The position numbers were made by a program, and so were the translations under genes. From positions 1-64,000 of the forward strand of contig JBFWXB010000020.1 of assembly GCA_050187875.1 (NCBI GenBank): a stretch of DNA of 64,000 nucleotides. Direction: 5' to 3'. This DNA is from JAFKKS01 sp050187875. Lineage in GTDB: Bacteria > Pseudomonadota > Alphaproteobacteria > Rhizobiales > Xanthobacteraceae. Positions 1 through 7,486 of the stretch are shown here, one piece after another (positions within the stretch are counted from its first letter, which is position 1; each line of letters begins with the position of its first letter). The notes below the pieces were generated by a model. It searched no databases. It saw nothing but the letters and a program-made list of their open reading frames with translations, and had not been told where the DNA came from.

Positions 1-114
1 GCGCCTTCGATCCATCACCGACACCTCGCGCCACGGCATGGAAGCCTCCCCAGCGGAACTTCCACCCACTATCGATGTGTCAGCTATCTCTCCGAACACC
101 CGTCAGTGATCTGT

Positions 115-205
115 CCGGGCTAAACACTTGTCCCGGCCATCCACGTCTTGCTTGCGGCATCTCAGAGAAAGAAAGACGTGGATGCCCGGCATAAAGCCGG
201 GCATA
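115..205. repeat. Pair of inverted REP-like hairpin units
   Basis: Two copies of a hairpin unit face each other downstream of the minus-strand oxidoreductase gene. Unit A (115-149) has arms CCGGG (115-119) and CCCGG (132-136) followed by the tail CCATCCACGTCTT. Unit B (173-205, opposite orientation) has arms GCCCGGC (184-190) and GCCGGGC (196-202) around ATAAA with the same tail. The tails with flanking bases, 133-149 and 173-189, form a 17-bp inverted repeat with one mismatch and a 23-bp loop. The layout resembles proteobacterial REP doublets. It could end transcription of the operon that finishes at 226, but neither unit has a clear T-run. The assignment as a repeat family is inference from form. 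Confidence 0.6.
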
Positions 206-225
206 ATGATGAAAATGGCTGCGCG

Positions 226-1209
226 CTAAATCCGCACCATCACCTTGCCGATGACGGCCCCCTGCTCCACCAGCTCGTGCGCCTTGGCGATCTCCGCGAG
301 CGGCAGCACCGTCCGCGCAGGGTGAACGAGCTTGCCCTCTTCGCACCAGCGCGTGAGGTCGCGCGTGCCGGTGGCGCGCAGACCGTCCGGCATCACGTAG
401 CACTGAATGAACCGCATGGTGATGTTGTTGAAGAGAAACGGATAGAACGGCAGTGTCGGCTCCGGCTCGCCCTTCGACGCGTAGGCGCCGATCGCGCAAT
501 CGACCTTCATCACCGCGAGCGTCGTTTTGAGATTGCCACCGAAATCGACTTCCGAGATGCGGTCGACGCCGCGCCCGCCCGTCGCTTCCATGATGCGCGC
601 CGCGACGTCCTCCGTGCGGTAGTTCACGATGTGCTGCGCGCCCGCTGCGGCCGCAACCTTCGCCTTCGCCTCACCGCTCACCGTGGTCACCACGGTCTCA
701 GCGCCGGCGAGCCGCGCAAACTGCACGGCATAGAGGCCGCAGGCCCCGGCGCCGCCGGTGACGAGAACATCGAGCCCTTCGAGCGGGCCGTCCGCAAACA
801 GCGAGAAGTACGCCGTCATCGCCGGCACGCCGAGGCCGGCGCCCTCCTCCAGCGTGACGTTGTCTGGCAGGCGCACCGCCTGCGCGGACGGCAGCGTCAC
901 ATATTCCGCGGCCGTGCCGAAGGGCCGCGCGCGCTGCGCGTTCCAGATCCACACGCGCTCGCCGATGCGCGACACCGGCACGCCCTCCCCAACCGCATCG
1001 ATCTCGCCTGCGCCGTCGCTATGCGGAATGATGAGCGGATAGCCCGGCCGGTCGCGCGTGCCGGCACGGCGGTTGCAGTCGGACGGATTGATGCCGGAGA
1101 AATGCACGCGCACGCGCACCTCGCCGGGACCGGGCTGCGGGTCCGGTAATTCGCCGGCCTGCAACACCTCGCGCGCCGGTCCATATTCCTTGAAATAGGC
1201 AGCCCTCAC
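226..1209 (-). CDS. Zinc-type alcohol dehydrogenase / NADPH:quinone oxidoreductase family protein
   Basis: This 327-residue protein belongs to the medium-chain dehydrogenase/reductase superfamily in its quinone-oxidoreductase branch. The N-terminal GroES-like domain (about 25-120) carries the motif GINPSDCNRRAG. The Rossmann domain follows, with VTGGAGACGLYAVQFARLAG at about 150. No zinc-ligand cysteine cluster is evident, which fits the NADPH:quinone reductase subgroup rather than true alcohol dehydrogenases. The start is GTG at 1209 and overlaps the previous gene's TGA as GTGA, so it is probably translationally coupled. It is the last gene of the long minus-strand peptide-uptake operon, so a detoxifying or reductive role on an imported compound is possible. 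The substrate is unknown. Confidence 0.85.
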   Translation of the reverse strand: MRAAYFKEYGPAREVLQAGELPDPQPGPGEVRVRVHFSGINPSDCNRRAGTRDRPGYPLIIPHSDGAGEIDAVGEGVPVSRIGERVWIWNAQRARPFGTAAEYVTLPSAQAVRLPDNVTLEEGAGLGVPAMTAYFSLFADGPLEGLDVLVTGGAGACGLYAVQFARLAGAETVVTTVSGEAKAKVAAAAGAQHIVNYRTEDVAARIMEATGGRGVDRISEVDFGGNLKTTLAVMKVDCAIGAYASKGEPEPTLPFYPFLFNNITMRFIQCYVMPDGLRATGTRDLTRWCEEGKLVHPARTVLPLAEIAKAHELVEQGAVIGKVMVRI

Positions 1210-2246
1210 GTCACGACCTTTCCATCTGCTGCCGGCGCGTATTCGCGTTCTCCACGCTCGGCGGCGAGCTCATGCCAGCGGATGCACGCCGCGCGATGTC
1301 CTTCGTCGTCGGTCGGCGCGAGCGGCGGCACGACCTTGGCGCAGGCGTCGATCGCATAGAGGCAACGCGTGCGGAAGGCACACCCCGAAGGAAGATTGCG
1401 CGGATTGGGCGGCTCGCCCTCGATCATGCCGCCGCCGATCTGCGCGCCCGGCTCGAGGGTCGGCGCCGCGGCCAGCAGTGCGCGCGTGTAAGGGTGGCGT
1501 GGCTTCGCGAACACCTTGTCGGCGGCCGCGATCTCGACGATGCGGCCGAGATACATGATGGCGACGCGGTCGCACATGCGCGCAACAACCGAGAGGTCGT
1601 GCGAAATGAAGAGGTAGGTGAGCTTCATCTGCGCCTTGAGATCGGCGAGCAGATTGAGCACCGTCGCCTGCACCGAGAGGTCGAGACCCGAGGTCGGCTC
1701 GTCGAGGATGATGACGCGCGGCTCGAGCACGAGGATGCGTGCGAGCGTGACGCGACGAAGCTGGCCGCCGGAAAGCTCGTGCACGTAACGCGGCTTGAAG
1801 GAAGGGTCGAGGCCAACGGCGAGGAGCATCTGATCGACCTTCGCCTGCCGCGCGCTGCGGTCGCGCACGCCCTGGATGATCATCCCCTCCTCCAGGAGGG
1901 CGCCGATGCTCCACCAGGGATCGAGCGCCGCGCCCGCATCCTGGTGCACATATTGGATCGCCTTGCGCAGCTCGCGGGCGCGATGCGGCTCTTCACCGCT
2001 GACGGTCTTTCCCTCGAGCGTGACGGTGCCGCTCGTCTCGCGCTGGATACCAAGGAGCGTGCGCCCAAGCGTCGATTTCCCGCAACCGGATTCGCCGACA
2101 AGGCCGAGCGTCTCACCGTCCCGCAAAGCGAGCGAGACGCCGCCGACCGCGCGCACGGGCGCAACGGTCGGGCGCAGCCAGCGCTTCACGCCGCCGAGCA
2201 GGACGACGAGATCGTCGGCTTCGAGGATCGGCTTTTCCGCACTCAT
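1206..2246 (-). CDS. Opp/Dpp-family ABC transporter ATP-binding protein (DppF/OppF type)
   Basis: This is a nucleotide-binding subunit of a peptide-type ABC importer, about 346 residues from the chosen start. It has Walker A GESGCGKST, the signature LSGGQLRR, Walker B VIILDEPTSGLD and a switch histidine in FISHDLSV. The C-terminal oligopeptide extension has the cysteine pattern SGCAFRTRCLYAIDAC, found in DppF/OppF subunits that may hold an Fe-S cluster. The signature reads LRR where LSGGQ-QR is usual, a mild variation. The ATG at 2246 was chosen because it overlaps the upstream TGA as ATGA and lies just before the conserved domain. A frame reaching back to 2354 would bury 36 residues inside the preceding gene. 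It pairs with the ATPase at 2243-3247. Confidence 0.9.
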   Translation of the reverse strand: MSAEKPILEADDLVVLLGGVKRWLRPTVAPVRAVGGVSLALRDGETLGLVGESGCGKSTLGRTLLGIQRETSGTVTLEGKTVSGEEPHRARELRKAIQYVHQDAGAALDPWWSIGALLEEGMIIQGVRDRSARQAKVDQMLLAVGLDPSFKPRYVHELSGGQLRRVTLARILVLEPRVIILDEPTSGLDLSVQATVLNLLADLKAQMKLTYLFISHDLSVVARMCDRVAIMYLGRIVEIAAADKVFAKPRHPYTRALLAAAPTLEPGAQIGGGMIEGEPPNPRNLPSGCAFRTRCLYAIDACAKVVPPLAPTDDEGHRAACIRWHELAAERGEREYAPAADGKVVT

Positions 2247-3247
2247 GCGGCTTGCGGCCTTTTCTCGGCGAGGCGGCAGTTGACAAGATGGCCCTCGCCC
2301 GTCGCTTCGAAATGCGGCGCGCGCTTGCTGCAGTAATCGATCGCGTGCGGACAACGCGGCGCATAGCGGCAGCCGGGCGGCGCCTTGAGCGGAGAGGGCA
2401 CGCGGCCGGGGATGCCGAGCAGCGCTTTCGCCCGATCGGGATGGCAGGCGAGCAGCGCCTGCGTGTAAGGATGCTGCGGCTGCGCGAGAACGGCCGCGGT
2501 CGGCCCGCTCTCGACCGTCTGCCCCGCATACATCACGGTGATGTCGTCGCAGAGCTGCGCCACCACGCCGAAGTCGTGGGTGACGAACAGCATCGAGATG
2601 TCGAATTCGGTGACCAGTGACTTCAGGAGCTTGAGGATCTGCAGCTGCGTCGTCACGTCGAGCGCGGTTGTCGGCTCGTCGGCGATGACGAGCCGCGGAT
2701 TGCAGGCGAGCGCGCCGGCGATCATCAGCCGCTGGCGCTGACCGCCGGAGAACTGATGCGGGTAGCGGTCGAGCACCGCCTCGGGCTCCGGGATCTGCAC
2801 GCGGCGCAGGAGCTCGATGAGGCGATCGCGGTGGTGGCGCATGCGCGCCTTGGCGCCCGTCACGCCGGGCGGCGACGGCGCATGATAGCGCATGACGGAG
2901 AGAAGCTGGTCGCCGACCGTGAACACCGGGTTCAGCGCGAGGTAAGGGTCCTGCGGGATGAAGCCGATACGGCTGCCGCGCACGCGCCGCTCCAATTCCT
3001 GCTCGCTGACGCGCAGCAGATCCTCGCCCTCGAACAGGATGTGCCCGCTGTCGATCGTGGCGCTGCGCGGCACGATGCCGAGCACGGCACGCACCAGCGT
3101 GGACTTGCCGCAGCCGCTCTCACCGACTAGGCCGAGGATACGCCCGCGCGGCAGCGTCAGCGCCACGTGATCGAGAATCTGCGCCACACCTTCGTCCGTC
3201 CGCACGGAAAGGCGCATGTTCTGAATGTCGAGCAGCGGCGCCGTCAC
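2243..3247 (-). CDS. Opp/Dpp-family ABC transporter ATP-binding protein (DppD/OppD type)
   Basis: This is the first nucleotide-binding subunit of the peptide importer, about 334 residues. It has Walker A GESGCGKST, Q-loop sequence GFIPQDPYLALNP, signature FSGGQRQR, Walker B LVIADEPTTALD and the H-loop FVTHDFGV, followed by the oligopeptide C-terminal region with PGCRYAPRCPHAI. The start is taken as GTG at 3247, which overlaps the permease stop as GTGA. The longer frame to 3355 would overlap the permease by more than 100 bp and adds no conserved sequence. It lies between the DppC-like permease and the DppF-like ATPase, the usual DppBCDF order. It should form a heterodimer with the next gene product. 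Confidence 0.9.
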   Translation of the reverse strand: MTAPLLDIQNMRLSVRTDEGVAQILDHVALTLPRGRILGLVGESGCGKSTLVRAVLGIVPRSATIDSGHILFEGEDLLRVSEQELERRVRGSRIGFIPQDPYLALNPVFTVGDQLLSVMRYHAPSPPGVTGAKARMRHHRDRLIELLRRVQIPEPEAVLDRYPHQFSGGQRQRLMIAGALACNPRLVIADEPTTALDVTTQLQILKLLKSLVTEFDISMLFVTHDFGVVAQLCDDITVMYAGQTVESGPTAAVLAQPQHPYTQALLACHPDRAKALLGIPGRVPSPLKAPPGCRYAPRCPHAIDYCSKRAPHFEATGEGHLVNCRLAEKRPQAA

Positions 3248-4083
3248 CGCGAGCGCCTCAGTCGCGGATCGACGATATCGCGCAAGCCATCGCCGAGAAG
3301 GTTGAACCCGAGCACCGTGAAGAAGATCGCGAGGCCCGGGAAGGTCGCGAACCACCAGGCGTCCGGCAAATATTGGCGGCTCTCCGAAATGGCGAGGCCC
3401 CAGTCCGGATCAGGTGGCGTCGCGCCCATGCCGAGGAAGCCGAGCACCGCAGCGACGAGGATCGTGAAGCCCATGCCGATGGTCGCGCGCACGATGATGG
3501 GCGAGATGCAGTTCGGCAGGATGTGCAGGAAGAGAATGCGCGGCGCGCTCGCGCCCATGCATTGCAGCGCGTCGATGAACAGCGCCGATTTGAGCCGCCG
3601 CGTCTCGGCATAGACGATGCGGGTGAAGAACGGCCAATAAGTCAGCGTGAGCGCCAGCATCGCGCTCTGAATACTTGGAGTCATCAATTGCGCCAAGGCG
3701 AGCGCCAGGATGAGCTGCGGTACCGCGAGGAACATGTCGGTGACGCGCATGATCGACTCGGAGCCCCAGCCGGAATAGTAGCCGCCGATCAATCCCAGCG
3801 GCACACCGATGAGCATTGCGACGCCGACGACCATCACCGCGATCATCAGTGCGCCGCGCGTGCCGAGAATGACGCGCGAGAAGATGTCGCGGCCGAGATT
3901 GTCGCTGCCGAAGGGGTAGGCCCAGGTCGGCGGCTTGAGGCGGCGCAACAGATGCGAGGCCGAGATGTCGCCCGGATAAGGCGCGAGCAATGGCGCAAGG
4001 ACCGCGACGAAGATCACGATCAGCACGATGATGAGGCCAAGCACGGCCGGCTTGTCCTTGGCGAATTTCTTGAGGATCAGCAT
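3244..4083 (-). CDS. Peptide-type ABC transporter permease (DppC/OppC type)
   Basis: This 279-residue inner-membrane permease opens with a hydrophobic segment (about 10-36) and a periplasmic region that includes the family motif PFGSDNLGRDIFSRV. The BPD_transp_1 core follows, with the EAA-type cytoplasmic loop around ALQCMGASAPRILFLHILPN and a C-terminal end GDGLRDIVDPRLR typical of DppC. Its ATG at 4083 overlaps the DppB-like gene's TGA as ATGA. The protein pairs with DppB to form the translocation channel for a substrate delivered by the binding protein encoded at 5101-6684. Family assignment is firm. The transported compound is not known. Confidence 0.92.
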   Translation of the reverse strand: MLILKKFAKDKPAVLGLIIVLIVIFVAVLAPLLAPYPGDISASHLLRRLKPPTWAYPFGSDNLGRDIFSRVILGTRGALMIAVMVVGVAMLIGVPLGLIGGYYSGWGSESIMRVTDMFLAVPQLILALALAQLMTPSIQSAMLALTLTYWPFFTRIVYAETRRLKSALFIDALQCMGASAPRILFLHILPNCISPIIVRATIGMGFTILVAAVLGFLGMGATPPDPDWGLAISESRQYLPDAWWFATFPGLAIFFTVLGFNLLGDGLRDIVDPRLRRSR

Positions 4084-5093
4084 CAGAGCTGCTCCCGCAG
4101 GCGCGGGTCGACGAGGCCGTGGATCAGATCGACCAGAATATTGACCGCGGCATAGATCACGCCGATCACCACGGTGACGCCGAGGATCACCTTGTAATCA
4201 GCGGTGAGGATCGCCTGCACGGTGTAGAAGCCGATGCCGGGCCAATCGAAGATCGTCTCGACGACGACGGCGCCGGCAATGAGGCCGCCGAAGAGAAGGC
4301 CAATCTGTGTCAGCGCTGCGACGATCGAGTTCTTGAGTACGTATTTCCAGATCAGCACGCGATGCGGCACGCCCTGCGCGCGCGCATAAGTCACGAAGTC
4401 GCGCTGCAGGGTGTCGAGAACGCCGGCGCGGGTGAAGCGCGCGATGGTCGCGAGCCCGCCGAGGGAAAGCGTCACCGCCGGCAGGATGAGATGGCGGAAC
4501 GTATCGGTGAATGCATCGAAGCGCCCAGCCAAAAGACTATCGATGAGCATGAAGCCGGTCACGGTCGGCGGCGCGGCGATACCGCTACTCAGCCGCCCGC
4601 GCAACGGCAGCCAGTCGAGCTCCATGGAAAAGAGAAGCTGCAATTCGATCGCGAACCAGAACGCGGCGATGGCGACGCCGGCGACCGACAAGATGCGCAA
4701 CGTGATGTCGGGCCAGCGGTTGTGATAAACGGCGGCGATCGTGCCGAGCGGAATGCCGAGGATGGTGCCGAGGAAAAGCGAGGCGATGGTGAGCTCGAGC
4801 GTCGCCGGAAGGCGCTGCTTGATATCGAGCGCCACCGGCCGGCGCGAATAGGCGCTCTCGCCGAAGTCGAAACGCGCGACCTGCCCGAGATAGACGATGA
4901 ACTGCTTATAGAGCGGCTGGTCGAAGCCGTACTGATGGCGGATCTGCGCGATCTGCGCCGGCGTCGCGTTCTCGCCGGCGAGCGCCGTCGCCGGATCGGC
5001 CGGGACGACGCGCACCAAGAAGAACGTCAGCACCAAAAGGCCGAACAGCGACGGGATCGCCAGCAGGACGCGGCGCAGGACGAAACGCAGCAT
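4083..5093 (-). CDS. Peptide-type ABC transporter permease (DppB/OppB type)
   Basis: This 336-residue permease has about six predicted membrane segments. It begins with the family motif region LRFVLRRVLLAIPSLFGLLV and VRVVPADPA, continues with the DppB N-terminal domain (QYGFDQPLYKQF), and has the cytoplasmic coupling loop near ARAQGVPHRVLIWKYVLKN. It ends with the DLIHGLVDPRLRE tail seen in DppB proteins. It sits immediately after the binding-protein gene (8-bp gap) and overlaps the DppC gene by four bases, an intact dppABCDF order. With DppC it forms the membrane channel. The gene is full length and shows nothing abnormal. Confidence 0.92.
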   Translation of the reverse strand: MLRFVLRRVLLAIPSLFGLLVLTFFLVRVVPADPATALAGENATPAQIAQIRHQYGFDQPLYKQFIVYLGQVARFDFGESAYSRRPVALDIKQRLPATLELTIASLFLGTILGIPLGTIAAVYHNRWPDITLRILSVAGVAIAAFWFAIELQLLFSMELDWLPLRGRLSSGIAAPPTVTGFMLIDSLLAGRFDAFTDTFRHLILPAVTLSLGGLATIARFTRAGVLDTLQRDFVTYARAQGVPHRVLIWKYVLKNSIVAALTQIGLLFGGLIAGAVVVETIFDWPGIGFYTVQAILTADYKVILGVTVVIGVIYAAVNILVDLIHGLVDPRLREQL

Positions 5094-5100
5094 CAGGCTC

Positions 5101-6684
5101 TCAATCGGCGAGCTTGATCCAGCGCATCTCGCCGCCCGATCCGACCGGCGAGAAGCGGAAGTCCTGCACCCGATCGGTCACGCCGCGCAGCTCGACGGTG
5201 TTGTAGACCCAGATGTCGGGGCTGTCGGCAACGACGAGCTTCGTTGCTTCCTCGTAGAGCGGCTGACGCTCCTTCTGATCGGTGACGGAGCGCGCCTTGC
5301 GCAGCAGTTCGTCGATTTTCGGGTTCTTGTACCAGGACGACGCCTTCCACGTGCCGTGGAACTGGCTGTCATACATCTGGCCAATCCAATTCTCCGGGTC
5401 TACGAAATAGGTCGACACCCAATGGACCCACATGTCCGGCGTCGTGTCGGCCTTGGCCGTGTTGGTCGTGATGTTGGCCCAGGTGTCGCTCACGATCTTC
5501 AGGTTGATGCCGATCTGGGCGAGATCGCTCTGCAGTAGCTGCGCGGCCTGGTTCGTCTGCTCGAGCTGCGACTGGATGTGGATCTCGATCGGTCGGGTCG
5601 TCGGCGCGCCTTCCGCCTTCGCCTTGTCGCAGAAGGATTTTGCTTTCTTCAGATCATAGTCGTAGGCGACGACATCCTTAGGATAGCCCCACAGGATGTT
5701 GGGAATCGGCGCAGGATTGCGCACGGCGTAGCCTTTGAGGATCTCGTTGATGAAGCCGTCATAGTTGAAGGCGTGCGCGAGACATTTGCGCATATTGACG
5801 TTGTCGAGCGGCGGCTTGGTATTGTTCATGCGCAGCACGAAGACGCGCATCGAGGTGTGCTTTTCGATGTGCACGCCCTTCGCCTTCTGAATGCGCTCCA
5901 CCTGATCGGTCGGCAGGTAGCTGTCCGTCATGTCGACGGAGCCTTTGAGGAGCGCCAGCACACGCGTCGAAGTTTCGCGCGTCGGGATTATCTGTACTTC
6001 CTTCGGTGCCTTCGGATTGTCGCTCCAGCCCTTGAAATGCGCCGCATTCTGCTTGAGGTCGACTCGCTCGAGCGGACGATAGGTCGAGGCATCGAGGATG
6101 TAGGCGCCGGAACCGGCATCGTTGGAGCCGAGCCACGCGGCACCCCAGTCGTTGTTGGTCTCGTGCGCCTTGATCACGCGCGGGTTCACCACCATGACGA
6201 TCGGCACCGCCGCTAGGAAGGGCGCATAGGCATGGTTGAGTACGAAGCGGACGGTGTATTTGTCCGGCGCCGTCACATTGTCGGGCTTGAGCACCGGCTT
6301 GAAAGCGCCTGAGGGCCCTTTGCCCAAGGCGAGCACGCGCTTGAAGCTGTAGACCACGTCCTCGGCGGTGATCTCGCTGCCGTCGTGGAATTTCGCGCCT
6401 TGCCGCAGCTTGAACTCATAGGTCAGACCGTCCGGCGAGACCGTGTGCGATTCCGCGAGCCACGGCTTCAACGCGGGCGGATTGCCTTCATAGCGATAGA
6501 GGTTGTCGTAGTCGTTGAGGCTGTAGAGCTGCATCGGAACATCGAAGATCTGATGCGGATCGAGATTCGCCGGCAGGTTGTCGCCCGTAACCAGCACGCC
6601 CGGCTGCGCGGCGCGCGCCTGCGGCGTCAGCGAAAGAACGGCGACGACTGCGACCGCGCCGGCCAGCTTGCTCCAAATGGACAT
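5101..6684 (-). CDS. Periplasmic substrate-binding protein of Opp/Dpp ABC importer (SBP_bac_5)
   Basis: This 527-residue family-5 extracellular solute-binding protein captures the ligand in the periplasm. A Sec signal peptide is visible (MSIWSKLAGAVAVVAVLS, cleavage near QARAAQP). The mature part carries the family hallmark LTYEFKLRQGAKFHDGSEIT (about 100-120) and the lobe-linking strand NVNMRKCLAHAFNYDGFINE. The ATG at 6684 is preceded by a strong ribosome site (GAGGGAG). It lies between the racemase gene and the dppB-like permease, the usual place for the most highly expressed subunit. Family-5 proteins bind peptides, nickel, opines and sugars among others, so the neighbouring peptidase, racemase and oxidase suggest, but do not prove, a peptide or amino-acid derivative. 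Confidence 0.9.
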   Translation of the reverse strand: MSIWSKLAGAVAVVAVLSLTPQARAAQPGVLVTGDNLPANLDPHQIFDVPMQLYSLNDYDNLYRYEGNPPALKPWLAESHTVSPDGLTYEFKLRQGAKFHDGSEITAEDVVYSFKRVLALGKGPSGAFKPVLKPDNVTAPDKYTVRFVLNHAYAPFLAAVPIVMVVNPRVIKAHETNNDWGAAWLGSNDAGSGAYILDASTYRPLERVDLKQNAAHFKGWSDNPKAPKEVQIIPTRETSTRVLALLKGSVDMTDSYLPTDQVERIQKAKGVHIEKHTSMRVFVLRMNNTKPPLDNVNMRKCLAHAFNYDGFINEILKGYAVRNPAPIPNILWGYPKDVVAYDYDLKKAKSFCDKAKAEGAPTTRPIEIHIQSQLEQTNQAAQLLQSDLAQIGINLKIVSDTWANITTNTAKADTTPDMWVHWVSTYFVDPENWIGQMYDSQFHGTWKASSWYKNPKIDELLRKARSVTDQKERQPLYEEATKLVVADSPDIWVYNTVELRGVTDRVQDFRFSPVGSGGEMRWIKLAD

Positions 6685-6734
6685 CGCGTTTTCTCCCTCG
6701 GATGTGGCCGTTGTGGCCGACGTGTTAGTTCCCG

Positions 6735-7463
6735 TCAGATGACGACTTGCTCTCTCGGTGCCGGATAAGCCGCTTTGCTCTGAGCAAGCTTCATGCCCAC
6801 CATCATTTCTGCCGTCTTCAGTGCGGCCGTGACCGGGTTCACCACCGGCACGCCGACGCGTTCGCTCAAATCTTCGCAGATGCTCGGCAGGAACGCCATG
6901 CTCATGCAGCCGAGCACGAGCACATCCGCGCGATCCTCGTCCACCGCCACGCGGGCGGCGGCGACCGCCTTGTCGATGGCGCCTGGCTTCTGCTGCGCGA
7001 GATCCATGACCGAGAGCCCGATACCGCGAACCGATACCAATAGCGGCGCGAGCGCGAGCGACCGCAAGCGCGCAGCGACCCGGCCGAGCCCTCGCCCGGC
7101 GGGCGTCAGTAAGGATAGCCGCGTGCCGAGCTGGGCGGCGAGGTGGAACGATGCCGCGCCGGGGCCGACGATCGCCACCTTGCGGGTCTCGCGCAAAGCC
7201 TCGATGCCCGGATCGCTGAAGCAGCCGATGATGATGGCGTCGAAGCCGCGCGCCTCCGCTTCCGGGGCGAGGCGCAAGAGCTCCGGCACGACGATCGCCG
7301 CGTCATTCGCGCTCTCGATCGCCGCAGGCCCCCGCGCGGTGGGCTCGGCCGCCACCTCCGTTCCGGGCGCGGCGTAGCTTTGCAGCACAGCGCGGCGGCG
7401 CTCGACTTCCTGCGGGCCGATGGTCTTATCCATCGGGCTCGTGAGCTGATAGAGAACGCGCAT
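6735..7463 (-). CDS. Asp/Glu/hydantoin racemase family protein
   Basis: This protein of about 242 residues belongs to the Asp/Glu/hydantoin racemase superfamily. These enzymes use two cysteines, one per lobe, to move the alpha proton of amino acids, hydantoins or arylmalonates. The two expected cysteine strands are visible: DAIIIGCFSDPGIEALRE in the first half and DVLVLGCMSMAFLP in the second. The ATG at 7463 was chosen because family members begin directly with the first beta strand (MRVLYQLTSP). A TTG at 7490 would overlap the preceding TGA and is a possible coupled start. Its place between an M28 peptidase and a peptide-type importer suggests racemisation of an imported amino-acid derivative. 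The exact substrate is open. Confidence 0.85.
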   Translation of the reverse strand: MRVLYQLTSPMDKTIGPQEVERRRAVLQSYAAPGTEVAAEPTARGPAAIESANDAAIVVPELLRLAPEAEARGFDAIIIGCFSDPGIEALRETRKVAIVGPGAASFHLAAQLGTRLSLLTPAGRGLGRVAARLRSLALAPLLVSVRGIGLSVMDLAQQKPGAIDKAVAAARVAVDEDRADVLVLGCMSMAFLPSICEDLSERVGVPVVNPVTAALKTAEMMVGMKLAQSKAAYPAPREQVVI

Positions 7464-7486
7464 AAGCGTGCTGCCCGCCGCGCCGC

